Shown here piece after piece: positions 33,075 through 41,858 of a DNA stretch of 64,000 nucleotides. Origin of the DNA: Nematopogon swammerdamellus. Lineage: Eukaryota; Arthropoda; Insecta; Lepidoptera; Adelidae. Where the stretch lies: positions 3,084,351-3,148,350 of the forward strand of contig OX336340.1 in NCBI GenBank assembly GCA_946902875.1, in the 5' to 3' direction. Each line of letters starts with the position of its first letter. The first letter of the stretch is position 1. The notes below the pieces were generated by a model. It did not search any database. It was not told the origin of the DNA and worked only from the letters and a program-made list of their open reading frames with translations. The position numbers were made by a program, and so were the translations under genes.

Positions 33075-33478
33075 GTCAGCCTCGGTAGCTCAGTGGCGCG
33101 GTTGGTTAGTCAACTGTTATTAAGCAACGCTGAGCGCGGTCAGTGATTTGATGGGTGACCGCTCGACCGTTGGAGGCTGACCGTGGTTCGGATTCCACGT
33201 TAAACTGTAGGTCCCTTCCCTTCTTACTTTACTAGGTGGTAGGGTTTATCCCGGCCGGGTTGGTACCACCGCACTGAACGAAACGTCGGTCGAAACGGCT
33301 ATGTAAATAGTTCGTGTTTTCCGTCCAGTTTAGTGTAGCCGACATGAAATGAAGGGAAGCACTGACATGGCACCTAGTTCACCCTGTGTTATGGGCTGAC
33401 ATCACGGATGTTGTAGGTGATGTAGCCAACCGTGTCAGGTTCCATAAAAAAAAAAAAAAAAAAAAATAAAAAAATAAG
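33075..33478 (+). repeat. SINE-A, subfamily II, full length reference copy
   Basis: GTCAGCCTCGGTAGCTCAGT (tRNA-like start with A-box) is followed by TTAAGCAACGCTGAGCGCGG and TGATTTGATGGGTGACCGCT, corresponding to the 5S rRNA internal promoter region. Then comes GGTTCGGATTCC (B-box). The core CTTTACTAGGTGGTAGGG and GGTTGGTACCACCGCACTGA follow, then the body with GACATGAAATGAAGGGAAGC and the tail GTGTCAGGTTCCAT with poly-A. Confidence 0.88.
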
Positions 33479-33499
33479 GTACTAACAAAACATTGTGAC

Positions 33500-34022
33500 T
33501 TTTTTTTTTATTGACAGCGCGACATATGGCGCCGAGCCACCCATAAGGTGTCTAACGACGCCCATGGACATTCGGTCGTATGCGGGGGTTGCGAATACCA
33601 TGCCGGCCTGACAGGTGCCCATTCACGCCCCTCTTGAAGGACCCGAGACTGTACTTGGGGGAAAATATATGGGGAGGGAGAGCGTTCCAGAGTTTACCGG
33701 TTCTGTAGAGGAATGATCTGCAGAATCGATTGGTACGCATCCGCGGTAAGTCCAGCGTGTAGGGATGCAATCCCTGCCCAGTGCGCGTGGTTCGAAGGTG
33801 GAAAGGGGACGCCGGGATCGCATTAAACAGCTCCTCCGAGTACTCCCCATGGAATAAGCGATAGAACACACTTAGGGAGCCGACATCCCTACCGTGTTGC
33901 AGTGGTTCAAGATCGCAGGACACTTGGGGGCCACCCACGGCTCGACGCTGGATTGAGTCCAGAGGCGCACGCGTATTTGGCAGAGCCATCCCACAGGTGC
34001 GAGCAGTACTCCAAGCAGGACC
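33500..34022 (-). pseudogene. LINE C-terminal fragment with 3' end
   Basis: The minus-strand frame 33989-33552 reads LDSIQRRAVGGPQ, VGSLSVFYRLFHGEYSEEL, HPYTLDLPRMRTNRFCRSFL and KLWNALPPHIF. This is the C-terminal region of a Jockey/CR1-group LINE protein. The element ends in a poly-A (poly-T at 33500-33509 on the plus strand). No RT core remains. It meets the SINE-A poly-A tail to tail. Confidence 0.7.
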
Positions 34023-34469
34023 TGATCTGCGATTTATTTTATTTTGCGACTTGCGAAGTTGTATAATTATATCTCTCTATGGTCAGTTCTTCTTTGCATT
34101 GGAACTGGCGGAATTTTCGACATGTCCAAGCGTAGGTTACCTACCTGTGGATGAAATTATACAATAAACAATAAACAATGACGTCAGCTACACAGACACA
34201 ATTCCGATGATGAAGATCACGCTTATGGTCAGCCAACATGCAACTACGCACGCCAAGAAGTAATTCCCTAGCAAACCGGATGATTCACAGAGTTAATTTC
34301 GTGCGTGTAGCGAGTACATGTTGCACGCAATAAAAATATTCCATCTCCGTCGGATTTAGCGTCGGAATGTAAACAACTTTGGACGCGATGGACTTTTCAT
34401 AACGCGGCATAATCCAAGTTCGACAGGTGCCAGATAGAACGAGGGGAGAAAGGTAGGAGGGGGCGGGAT
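34023..34469. other. Unassigned intergenic sequence
   Basis: No gene or clear repeat. GGCGGAATTTTCGACATGTC near 34109 resembles 23920-23940. Confidence 0.4.
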
Positions 34470-34843
34470 GTCAGCCTCGATAGCTCAGTGGTGCAGACAG
34501 TCGACTGTCGCTATTGATGGTTAAGCAACGCTGGGCGCGGTCAGTAGTTGGATGGGTGACCGCTCGACCGTTGGAGGCTGACCGTGGATCGGTTTCCACG
34601 TAAAACCGTAGGTCCCTGCCCTTCTTACCTTACTAGATAGGGTAGGGTTCAACCCGCCCGGATTGGTACCACCGCACTGAATGAAAGGTCGGTCGAAACG
34701 GCTATGTAAATAGTTTGTGTTTACCGTCCAGTTCAGTGTAGCCGGCACGACCGAAGGGAAGCACTGACATAGCACCTAGTTCACCCGGTGTTATGGGCTG
34801 ACATCACGGATGTTGTAGGTGATGTAGGTTTCCATAAAAAAAA
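34470..34843 (+). repeat. SINE-A, subfamily I, left duplicate
   Basis: Full head with 5S-like block (TTGGATGGGTGACCGCTCGA). The body has private variants (CGCCCGGATTGG, GTTTACCGTCC, GACATAGCACC) and lacks the GCCAACCGTGTCA stretch. The same private variants occur at 36690-37006 behind a different head. Confidence 0.88.
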
Positions 34844-34959
34844 ATCGGAAACTTCTCTTTGGATTGCTGTGTATAACTAGCCGTGGTTGCTATGCGGCCA
34901 TCTTAAATCCAGTAACTTGTAAGTTAATCTAAAATCAGCCCTAGTATCTTTTGTTTATT
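34844..34959. repeat. Spacer block S, left copy
   Basis: ATCGGAAACTTCTCTTTGGA ... GCGGCCATCTTAAATCCAGT ... CCCTAGTATCTTTTGTTTAT. It is repeated at 37005-37078 and, after a palindrome insertion, 37438-37500. Confidence 0.85.
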
Positions 34960-36690
34960 GCATCTTGCGTCTCCCACCAACAATGATTTAGTAACTCAAA
35001 TGTTGGTAAAATTGCATCTTACGTCTCCCACCAACAATGACTTAGTAACTCAAAAGTTGGTAAAATTGCATCTCACGTCTCCCACCAACAATGATTTAGT
35101 AACTCAAATGTTGGTAAAATTGCATCTTACGTCTCCCACCAACAATGACTTAGTAACTCAAAAGTTGGTAAAGTTGCATCTTACGTCTCCCACCAACAAT
35201 GATTTAGTAACTCAAAAGTTGGTAAAATTGCATCTTACGTCTCCCACCAACAATGACTTAGTAACTCAAAAGTTGGTAAAATTGCATCTCACGTCTCCCA
35301 CCAACAATGATTTAGTAACTCAAATGTTGGTAAAATTGCATCTTACGTCTCCCACCAACAATGACTTAGTAACTCAAAAGTTGGTAAAATTGCATCTTAC
35401 CTCTCCCATCAACAATTATTTAGTAACTCAAAAGTTGGTAAAGTTGCATCTTACGTCTCCCACCAACAATGATTTAGTAACTCAAAAGTTGGTAAAATTG
35501 CATCTTACGTCTCCCACCAACAATGATTTAGTAACTCAAAAGTTGGTAAAATTGCATCTCACGTCTCCCACCAACAATGATTTAGCAACTCAAAAGTTGG
35601 TAAAATTGCATCTTACGTCTCCCACCAACAATGATTTAGTAACTCAAAAGTTGGTAAAATTGCATCTTACGTCTCCCACCAACAATGATTTAGTAACTCA
35701 AAAGTTGGTAAAATTGCATCTCACGTCTCCCACCAACAATGATTTAGCAACTCAAAAGTTGGTAAAATTGCATCTTACGTCTCCCACCAAAAATGATTTA
35801 GTAACTTAAAAGTTGGTAAAATTGCATCTTACGTCTCCCACCAACAATGATTTAGTAACTCAAAAGTTGGTAAAATCGCATCTTGCGTCTCCCACCAACA
35901 ATGATTTTGTAACTCAAATGTTGGTAAAATTGCATCTTGCGTCTCCCACCAACAATGATTTAGTAACTCAAAAGTTGGTAAAATTGCATCTTGCGTCTCC
36001 CACCAACAATGATTTTGTAACTCAAAATTTGGTAAAATTGCATCTTGCGTCTCCCACCAACAATGATTTAGTAACTCAAAAGTTGGTAAAATTGCATCTT
36101 GCGTCTCCCACCAACAATGATTTAGTAACTCAAAAGTTGGTAAAATTGCATCTTGCGTCTCCCACCAACAATGATTTTGTAACTCAAATGTTGGTAAAAT
36201 TGCATCTTGCGTCTCCCACCAACAATGATTTAGTAACTCAAAAGTTGGTAAAATTGCATCTTGCGTCTCCCACCAACAATGATTTTGTAACTCAAAAGTT
36301 GGTAAAATTGCATCTTGCGTCTCCCACCAACAATGATTTAGTAACTCAAAAGTTGGTAAAATTGCATCTTGCGTCTCCCACCAACAATGATTTTGTAACT
36401 CAAAAGTTGGTAAAATTGCATCTTGCGTCTCCCACCAACAATGATTTAGTAACTCAAAAGTTGGTAAAATTGCATCTTGCGTCTCCCACCAACAATGATT
36501 TAGTAACTCAAAAGTTGGTAAAATTGCATCTTGCGTCTCCCACCAACAATGATTTTGTAACTCAAAAGTTGGTAAAATTGCATCTTGCGTCTCCCACCAA
36601 CAATGATTTAGTAACTCAAAAGTTGGTAAAATTGCATCTTGCGTCTCCCACCAACAATGATTTTGTAACTCAAATGTTGGTAAAATTGCA
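34960..36690 (+). repeat. 54-bp minisatellite, about 32 copies
   Basis: The unit contains GCATCTTGCGTCTCCCACCA, ACAATGATTTAGTAACTCAA and AAGTTGGTAAAATT. 54 is a multiple of three and the unit has no stop in one frame, so two long frames (34958-35809 and 35813-36772) arise with an 18-residue period; I consider these artefacts. The left half varies TTACG/TCACG and GATTTA/GACTTA. The right half is uniform for TTGCG and alternates GATTTAG/GATTTTG in pairs, a higher-order pattern of local expansions. Confidence 0.92.
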
Positions 36691-37006
36691 CCGTGTGGGC
36701 CGGTACTTTAAAAGAATGGTCCCACTGCATCTCTCCCCGTGTTTTGTCGTAAAAGGCTACTTAGGGATATGAGTATATGACTCCCTTCTTATATTACTAG
36801 GTGGTAGGGTTTAACCCGCCCGGATTGGTACCACCGCACTGAATGAAACGTCGGTCGAAACGGCTATGTAAATAGTTTGTGTTTAGCGTCCAGTTCAGTG
36901 TAGCCGGCACGACCGAAGGGAAGCACTGACATAGCACCTAGTTCACCCGGTGTTATGGGCTGACATCACGGATGTTGTAGGTGATGTATGTTTTCATAAA
37001 AAAAAA
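36690..37006 (+). repeat. SINE-B chimera, right duplicate
   Basis: SINE-M-type head (ACCGTGTGGGCCGGTACTTT) directly following the last 54-bp unit. Its body carries the private variants of the SINE at 34470. It is followed by the same spacer S. See finding on head exchange. Confidence 0.85.
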
Positions 37007-37078
37007 ATCGGAAACTTCTCTTTGGATTTCTGTGTATAACTAGCCGAGGCTATGCGGCCATCTTAAATCCAGTAACTT

Positions 37079-37403
37079 TATATTCATTTTTAAGTTTCCG
37101 GATTAACAGTAGGTTTAAAGACTTACATAAGTCGACGTTTCGCCCGCTACGTCACGGGCTTCATCAGGAACTGCGGGAGTTCCTGGAGCCGACGTCTGGT
37201 GTCCGTTGTACCCAAAGACATTAAACCCACCCTCTCTTTGGTTGTACCAGACGTCAAACTGACGTCAAACGTACAACGGACACCAGACGTCGGCTCCAGG
37301 AACTCCCGCAGTTCCTGATGAAGCCCGTGACGTAGCGGGCGAAACGTCGACTTATGTAAGTCTTTAAACCTACTGTTAATCCGGAAACTTAAAAATGAAT
37401 ATA
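37079..37403. mobile_element. Palindromic element with hammerhead-like arms
   Basis: Left arm 37079-37211 and right arm 37271-37403 (133 bases each) are inverted copies, essentially identical. A 59-base spacer includes CCAAAGACATTAAACCCACC. Outer ends are TATATTCATTTTTAAG. It interrupts spacer block S. No protein. Each arm, read outward, carries CTGATGA, a GCCCG/CGGGC stem and GAAACGTC. Confidence 0.85.
37291..37350 (+). ncRNA. Hammerhead-like motif in right arm
   Basis: GACGTC (about 37295) could be the stem III strand and cleavage triplet, CTGATGA (37315-37321) the core and GCCCG (37323-37327) / CGGGC (37336-37340) stem II. GAAACGTC (37341-37348) completes stem III. Caveats: an extra A follows CTGATGA, and stem I (GAACT/AGTTC) is set back by eight bases from the triplet. 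The mirror motif is in the left arm on the minus strand. Confidence 0.4.
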
Positions 37404-37550
37404 ATTAATAACAGTGTAAACTTAAAAACATTATCCATTAACTTGTAAGTTATATCGATGGTAAGTTTATCTAAAACCAGCCCTAGTATCTTTTGTTTAT
37501 TGCATCTTGCGTCTCCCACCAACAATGATTTAGTAACTCAAAAGTTGATA
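37404..37550. repeat. Spacer S remainder and a lone 54-bp unit
   Basis: AACTTGTAAGTTA, CCAGCCCTAGTATCTTTTG and one full GCATCTTGCGTCTCCCACCA unit (37501-37550) repeat the order seen at 34915-35015. The block is therefore a duplicated module whose second array did not expand. Confidence 0.8.
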
Positions 37551-38089
37551 AAAAGTAATGTCCCCGACAATCCCTTGACACAAGAACTCCGGCGCGCGCG
37601 CGCGCGTGCTGTGGCAAAATAAGATTCTCGTCTTATTCACATTCATGAAATTTGTAAAGTTAGTTCGCTGCGTACTTAGTGAAAAGCTTCGGAGTTTGGA
37701 AGGCAATAATTGAATATTGCTTGTGGAACTTCTTATGAGTTGGAGAGTCTTTGTGCAAAACTCATTACTTACTGCGGTGCTCTTTGCAGCCGTGCAAGAT
37801 TGGAACCTAAACGATCGACGAATAGAGTTAATTTTCTTTTGAAAACGCATTTCTTGAAAAATTGTCAGCCTCGTTAGCTCGGTGGTGCGGTCGGTCGACT
37901 GCTTTATAGAGTGTAAGCAGTTGGACCGGCGCGGCGCGGCGTGAAAAATCGCCGACATAGGTAAAGGATCCCTAATTTTAGAGATGCTAGTTTTGCCTTT
38001 ACATAGGTACATACATACTTTATTTACTCAGCCACACAAGAATCATTATGATGTAGAGACTCTTATAGTACAGTTCTTCATAGATAATT
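37551..38089. other. Unassigned sequence with CG repeat and SINE-A head fragment
   Basis: A GCGCGCGCGCGCGCG run lies near 37591-37606. A SINE-A head fragment (TCAGCCTCGTTAGCTCGG) is at 37864-37905. ACCGGCGCGGCGCGGCGTG near 37928 resembles the insert inside the LINE at 41.5 kb. The minus-strand frame 37530-38012 has no recognised domain and crosses these repeats, so it is not called. Confidence 0.5.
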
Positions 38090-38437
38090 TTTTCTATGGA
38101 ATCTGACACTGTTGGCTACAAAATCCGTGATGTCAGCCCACGACCTAGTTCAGCCATGTCAGTGCTTTCCTTCATTTCATGTCGGCTACACTGAACTGGA
38201 CGGAAAACAAGAACTATTTACATAGCCCTTTCGACTGACGTTTCATTCAGTGAGGTGGTAGCAATCCCGGCGGGATAAACTAACCTACCACCTAGTAAGG
38301 TAATAAGGGAATGGACCTACAGTTTTACGTGGAATCCGAACCGCGGTCAGCCTCGAACGGTCGAGCGGTCACCCATCCAAGTACTGACCGCGCTCAGGGT
38401 TAAATGCCGTCGACCACTGAGTGCTACCGAGGCTGAC
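38090..38437 (-). repeat. SINE-A, subfamily II, nearly full length
   Basis: Tail, TTTCATGTCGGC diagnostic, core and head present, with small deletions in tail and head. It ends TGCTACCGAGGCTGAC. Confidence 0.8.
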
Positions 38438-38929
38438 AAAACACCTAATCATATTCTATTTCCTCACACCTGCCACGTTTGCCGAGCTTTCATAACCCCG
38501 GCATATTTCACCAGCAACGAAGGTCGGATCTATTTACAGCTAACTTTTGATCCTAGCCATCTTGTATGCGAACCCGTTTATATGTTGCCGTACGTCTTGC
38601 AAACTGCCGCTCGTAAATAAGCGAGCGATCTCCCCGAGGAAGCGGCGCGAGAGGAAATGAGCGACTCATTTGCCCGCTACCTGCGAATACACAAAGTTCT
38701 GTATCAAAAGACGTCAAGATAAAATAATGTTTAGAATGGAGTGCAGGGCCGTTTTTGACCATGAGGACACCGTAGGGCACATTTGGCCCCCCTTTTAAAA
38801 AGTGTTTTTTTTTTTTAATGAAAACATCAGTGGGTAGGTAATGTACTTTTATGTATGTATTTAGTGACTTGAATATTTAGTTTTTTAAATATTATTGGAT
38901 TAATTTTATTTTATTCTTTCAAAAAATTT
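38438..38929. other. Unassigned intergenic sequence
   Basis: No gene or clear repeat. Confidence 0.4.
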
Positions 38930-39050
38930 AAGCTATGTATTTTGCGAAACGTGGTGGTCGGTATTGTGCTGTAATTTACGAGTTCTTGCAGCACAACACC
39001 GATTACTCTGCTTACCCCGATTGTCGGGATTCAGCGTGTGTGATATGTAT
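38930..39050 (+). repeat. SINE-M 3' half
   Basis: TTTTGCGAAACGTGGTGGTC to TGTCGGGATTCAGCGTGTG and TATGTAT. Nearly the same fragment as at 13660-13797. Confidence 0.7.
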
Positions 39051-39159
39051 TTTTCTGAAGTTTTTTTTAGATTTTGTAAAATTTTCTTCAACCGTTTAGA
39101 AATATCATCGAATTTTCAATTTACATTCAAATTTAGAAATTTTAAAGGCATTTCTTAAA

Positions 39160-39728
39160 ACAGATTAGGCCGGTGATGGAGTACTGCAGTCACATCTGGG
39201 AGGGTAGTCGCCATTATCTGCTAGCATCCTTGGACTCGACACAGCGCCGAGCCATCCTTCTTGTTGGTGACCCGAAACTTACAGATGGTCTGGAGTCCCT
39301 GAGTCACAGACGATTTGTGGGTTCGCTTAGTCTGTCTTACAGATACCACGGACGCTGCTCTGCGGAACTAGCATCCCTTATTCCCTGCAACCCGTCCTAT
39401 CTCCGCGTGACTCGTCGCATAGAGACTCAGCACCCTTTTGTTGTTGACATTGGGCTTTTGAGAACCCATCGGTTCTCTAAATCGTTTCTTTGTCGCACCG
39501 CTAGAGTGTGGAACTGTGTTCCGGCGAGTGCATTTCCTCAATCCTTTAACCTGGGTGTCTTCTTCAGCGTCGTATTAACGGGCTAGACAGCCTAGCAACA
39601 GTCCGCAAATCTGCTGGCATTGCACCTAACTGAGCGTGGTTTCGCGAGGAGAGGTGATTTTGGCTCTGTCGACTGCACCATTGGTCCCTCGGCACAGCCA
39701 CCCATGCTGGTTTACATAAAAAAACACT
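39160..39728 (+). pseudogene. LINE C-terminal fragment with 3' UTR (family L39)
   Basis: The frame from about 39170 to 39586 reads VMEYCSHIWEGS, LDSTQRRAI, RFVGSLSLSYRYHGRCSAEL, LLRTHRFSKSFLCRTARVWN and SFNLGVF. This is the C-terminal region of a CR1/Jockey-group LINE. A frameshift near 39566 breaks the last residues. The 3' part includes CGGCACAGCCACCCATGCTG and TTTACATAAAAAAA. The copy at 62940-63195 is the same family. The tail resembles SINE-C. Confidence 0.7.
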
Positions 39729-39957
39729 ACAAAATGATTTGCTCTTTTTCGGTGTGAACGACGTCGTCGGCACTTTGGTGCCCTCATCGAGCCGGTGTCT
39801 CCTGTGCTCTTGTCCCATGGCCCTCGTGGAAAATACTTTCCTGATGGAATCTCTTTGGGGTCTTTTGACGAAGAATATGTCTCCGATTTCGCGCTGCACG
39901 AGTGGCTATTCATAGGGTGGTGAATTTGGGAATTGGAAAATCGGAAATGACGTAAGT

Positions 39958-40145
39958 GTTTTTTTTTTGTACGGAAACTGAGACCGTTGGCTACATCACC
40001 TTACTAAATAGTTGGTAGGGTTTAACCCGCCCGTGTTGTTACCACCGAATTTAATGAAAGGTCTGTCGAAGCGGCTGTGTAAATATTGCTTGTTTTCTGT
40101 GCAGTTCAGTGTAGCGGCACTGACATGGTATCTGGTTCAACGAGG
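39958..40145. repeat. Two SINE-A fragments fused in opposite orientation
   Basis: A minus-strand tail (ACGGAAACTGAGACCGTTGG, 39968-40002) joins directly to a plus-strand core/body piece (GTTGGTAGGGTTTAACCCGC to CAGTTCAGTGTAGCGG, 40003-40125). Worn. Confidence 0.65.
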
Positions 40146-40267
40146 TGTCCTTGATGGGGTCCTTATATCGTCTTCAGTACCTGGAGACAAGTGGCGCCGG
40201 ATCTCTGTGGCCGGACTGTGGCGACCCTTCCTTGTCCCGCACTGGCTGGTAGGCCTTTTTAGGTTTT

Positions 40268-40389
40268 TTTTTTATGGAAACTGACACGGTTTTCTACATC
40301 ACCTACAAAATCCGTGATGTCAGCCCATAACACCGGGTGAACTTGGTGCCACGCCAGCGCTTCCCTTCGGTCGTGCCGGCTACACTGTA
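40268..40389 (-). repeat. SINE-A tail and body fragment
   Basis: Poly-T, tail, subfamily-I GGTCGTGCCGGCTACACTG, then cut and replaced by SINE-C at about 40390. Confidence 0.75.
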
Positions 40390-40399
40390 AGCGGCGGTT

Positions 40400-40805
40400 T
40401 GTAAGCGGCGGGCGGCCGAGTGGTTTGGGCGTCGTCGGCTTCTCATGCGAGAGGTCCTCGGTTCGAATCCGGTCGGCGTGTACCAATGAGTTTTTTCTGA
40501 CAAAAAAAATTACGTGCATACCTACACCTGCTGCTTCACCGTTCGGAACCGGTGTAAAACTGTAAGTCCCTTCCCTTGCCCCTTACTAGGTGGTAGGCTC
40601 AAATTGTAGCCGACTGGGTTGGTACCACCGTACTGGATGTAAGATGGCCGCATAGCAGCCTCGGTTGTGTTCTCCTCTAGTCCAGCAATCCAGGGAAGTC
40701 TCCGGTATGGCACCTACCTTCTCGGAGGTGATATTGGCTGGTCACAGCATGCGCTTTGGCCCCTCCGACTCAGCCACCCATTCCGGAATACATAAAAAAA
40801 AACAC
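40400..40805 (+). repeat. SINE-C with Leu/Ser tRNA-like head
   Basis: The head has GGCCGAGTGG (A-box-like, as in class II tRNAs) and GGTTCGAATCC (B-box). There is no CCA-ready acceptor pairing, so it is SINE-derived and not a tRNA gene. The core shares AAAACTGTAAGTCCCTTCCC, TTACTAGGTGGTAGG and GTTGGTACCACCG with SINE-A. The tail ACTCAGCCACCCATTCCGG plus ATACATAAAAA resembles the LINE L39 3' end. A second copy is near 60340. Confidence 0.7.
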
Positions 40806-40819
40806 GCCCGTAGTAGTAC

Positions 40820-40990
40820 GTAGTCGACGCCCACGGGCGGCATTCGAATATTGACGGGGGCTGCGAGTACCATGTCGGCCGGCTAGGTGCACCCTTTACA
40901 TTGTGTTGAAGTGTGTGCGAAGGACCCCAGATTGTATTGGCTGACATCACGCATGTTGTGATGATGCAGCCAACCGTGTGAGATTCCATA
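40820..40990. repeat. LINE fragment joined to SINE-A tail
   Basis: 40830-40938 matches the LINE at 33540-33660 (minus strand; CGACGCCCACGG and GGGGGCTGCGAGTACCATGT). 40939-40990 is a plus-strand SINE-A tail (CTGACATCACGCATGTTGTG, AGCCAACCGTGTGAGATTCC). Confidence 0.6.
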
Positions 40991-41415
40991 AAAATTGTTT
41001 TAAACAGCATTACGTGCTGTCTTCAACGACAATTACGTGTTATTTATCTCCAGAACCTCGCTCCAATACCATACCTACGGATGGCTTTCCATAGAAATTG
41101 TCCGATATCTTAATAGTTACCACGCCAGAGCAATGCCTACTTAGAATGTACACTGGAACCCCAGTGTACGTGTCCAGGATTCCTGAATGGCAGTGGGATC
41201 ATCCCCACAGAGGACGACGCGCGACGGTGGCGTTCCATCGCACGATAGATCCATTAAAATATCTCGTTGAATTCCTAATTCCGAGCGCGGCGGCCCAGTA
41301 ACTCGATTCCATGCTAAGTACATACAATTATGCGCTTGTAATGTATGTAGATCGTAAATTATTTTTAAACGAGTTGCACTTTTTTCATAGAAAGTTAAAT
41401 GAAATCAGTAATTTT
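40991..41415. other. Unassigned intergenic sequence
   Basis: No gene is recognised; the small frames at 41098-41323 are overlapping and featureless. Confidence 0.4.
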
Positions 41416-41838
41416 TAAAGGAATGCTTCGGTGGTTCGGTCATGTTGTAATAATGGACGAAATTTATGGAGCGAATTTGAACGGAAGAGACAGGAAGGGT
41501 CACCCTAGACGCAGCACGTAGCTAGACCAGCCCCTGTACCGGCGCGGCGGCGTAACAAACTCGCCGATATGAGTATGAGAAACGATCTCACTCAACCAAT
41601 CAGAAGGCGTTCGGTGAGGCATCCGGCTCGGCTATTGGTTGAAATATGCGAGAATTCGTGTGAGTTAGCGAGTGAGTTTACGCCGGTAGACCCACTGATC
41701 GGGCATGTGCTCAAAAAGGTCTAGTGCGTAGTACCCGTAACCGACGAGCATGGAAGAAGAACATTGTGAGAGTGGACGAGGCGGTAGAGGTGTGTCAGAA
41801 TCGTGGCAAGTGGAGATGCGTTGTTTTTGCCTACCCCA
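41416..41838 (+). pseudogene. LINE C-terminal fragment split by an insert
   Basis: In one frame, near 41430-41535: RWFGHVV, then GRDRKGHPRR. In another, near 41736-41837: RNRRAWKKNIVRVDEAVEVC, QNRGKWRCVVF. These are the RTE/R4-like C-terminal tail (RWFGHV... and ...CQNRGKWR). About 41536-41700 is foreign, bounded by ACCGGCGCGGCGGCGTAA and a TTTACGCCGGT end. The far end runs into the 41820-41858 hairpin. Confidence 0.6.
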
Positions 41839-41858
41839 CTGGGGTAGGCAAAAACAAC
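41820..41858. repeat. Perfect 18-bp-arm hairpin at LINE breakpoint
   Basis: GTTGTTTTTGCCTACCCC, loop ACT, then its exact complement. The left arm lies in the LINE coding sequence. Confidence 0.85.

Noticed and set aside
33075..33190. Genuine 5S rRNA gene
   Set aside because: Only the internal promoter region matches. The 5' and 3' ends of 5S rRNA are absent and the match sits inside a dispersed SINE.
34958..36772. Two long open frames (283 and 319 codons) with an 18-residue repeat
   Set aside because: They arise because a 54-bp satellite unit is a multiple of three and stop-free; the second runs into a SINE. No gene signals.
37530..38012. 160-codon minus-strand frame
   Set aside because: Crosses a satellite unit, a CG run and a SINE head; no domain or homology signature.
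40413..40475. Functional tRNA-Leu or tRNA-Ser gene
   Set aside because: A- and B-box present, but no pairing acceptor stem or clear anticodon arm, and it is continuous with a SINE core and tail.
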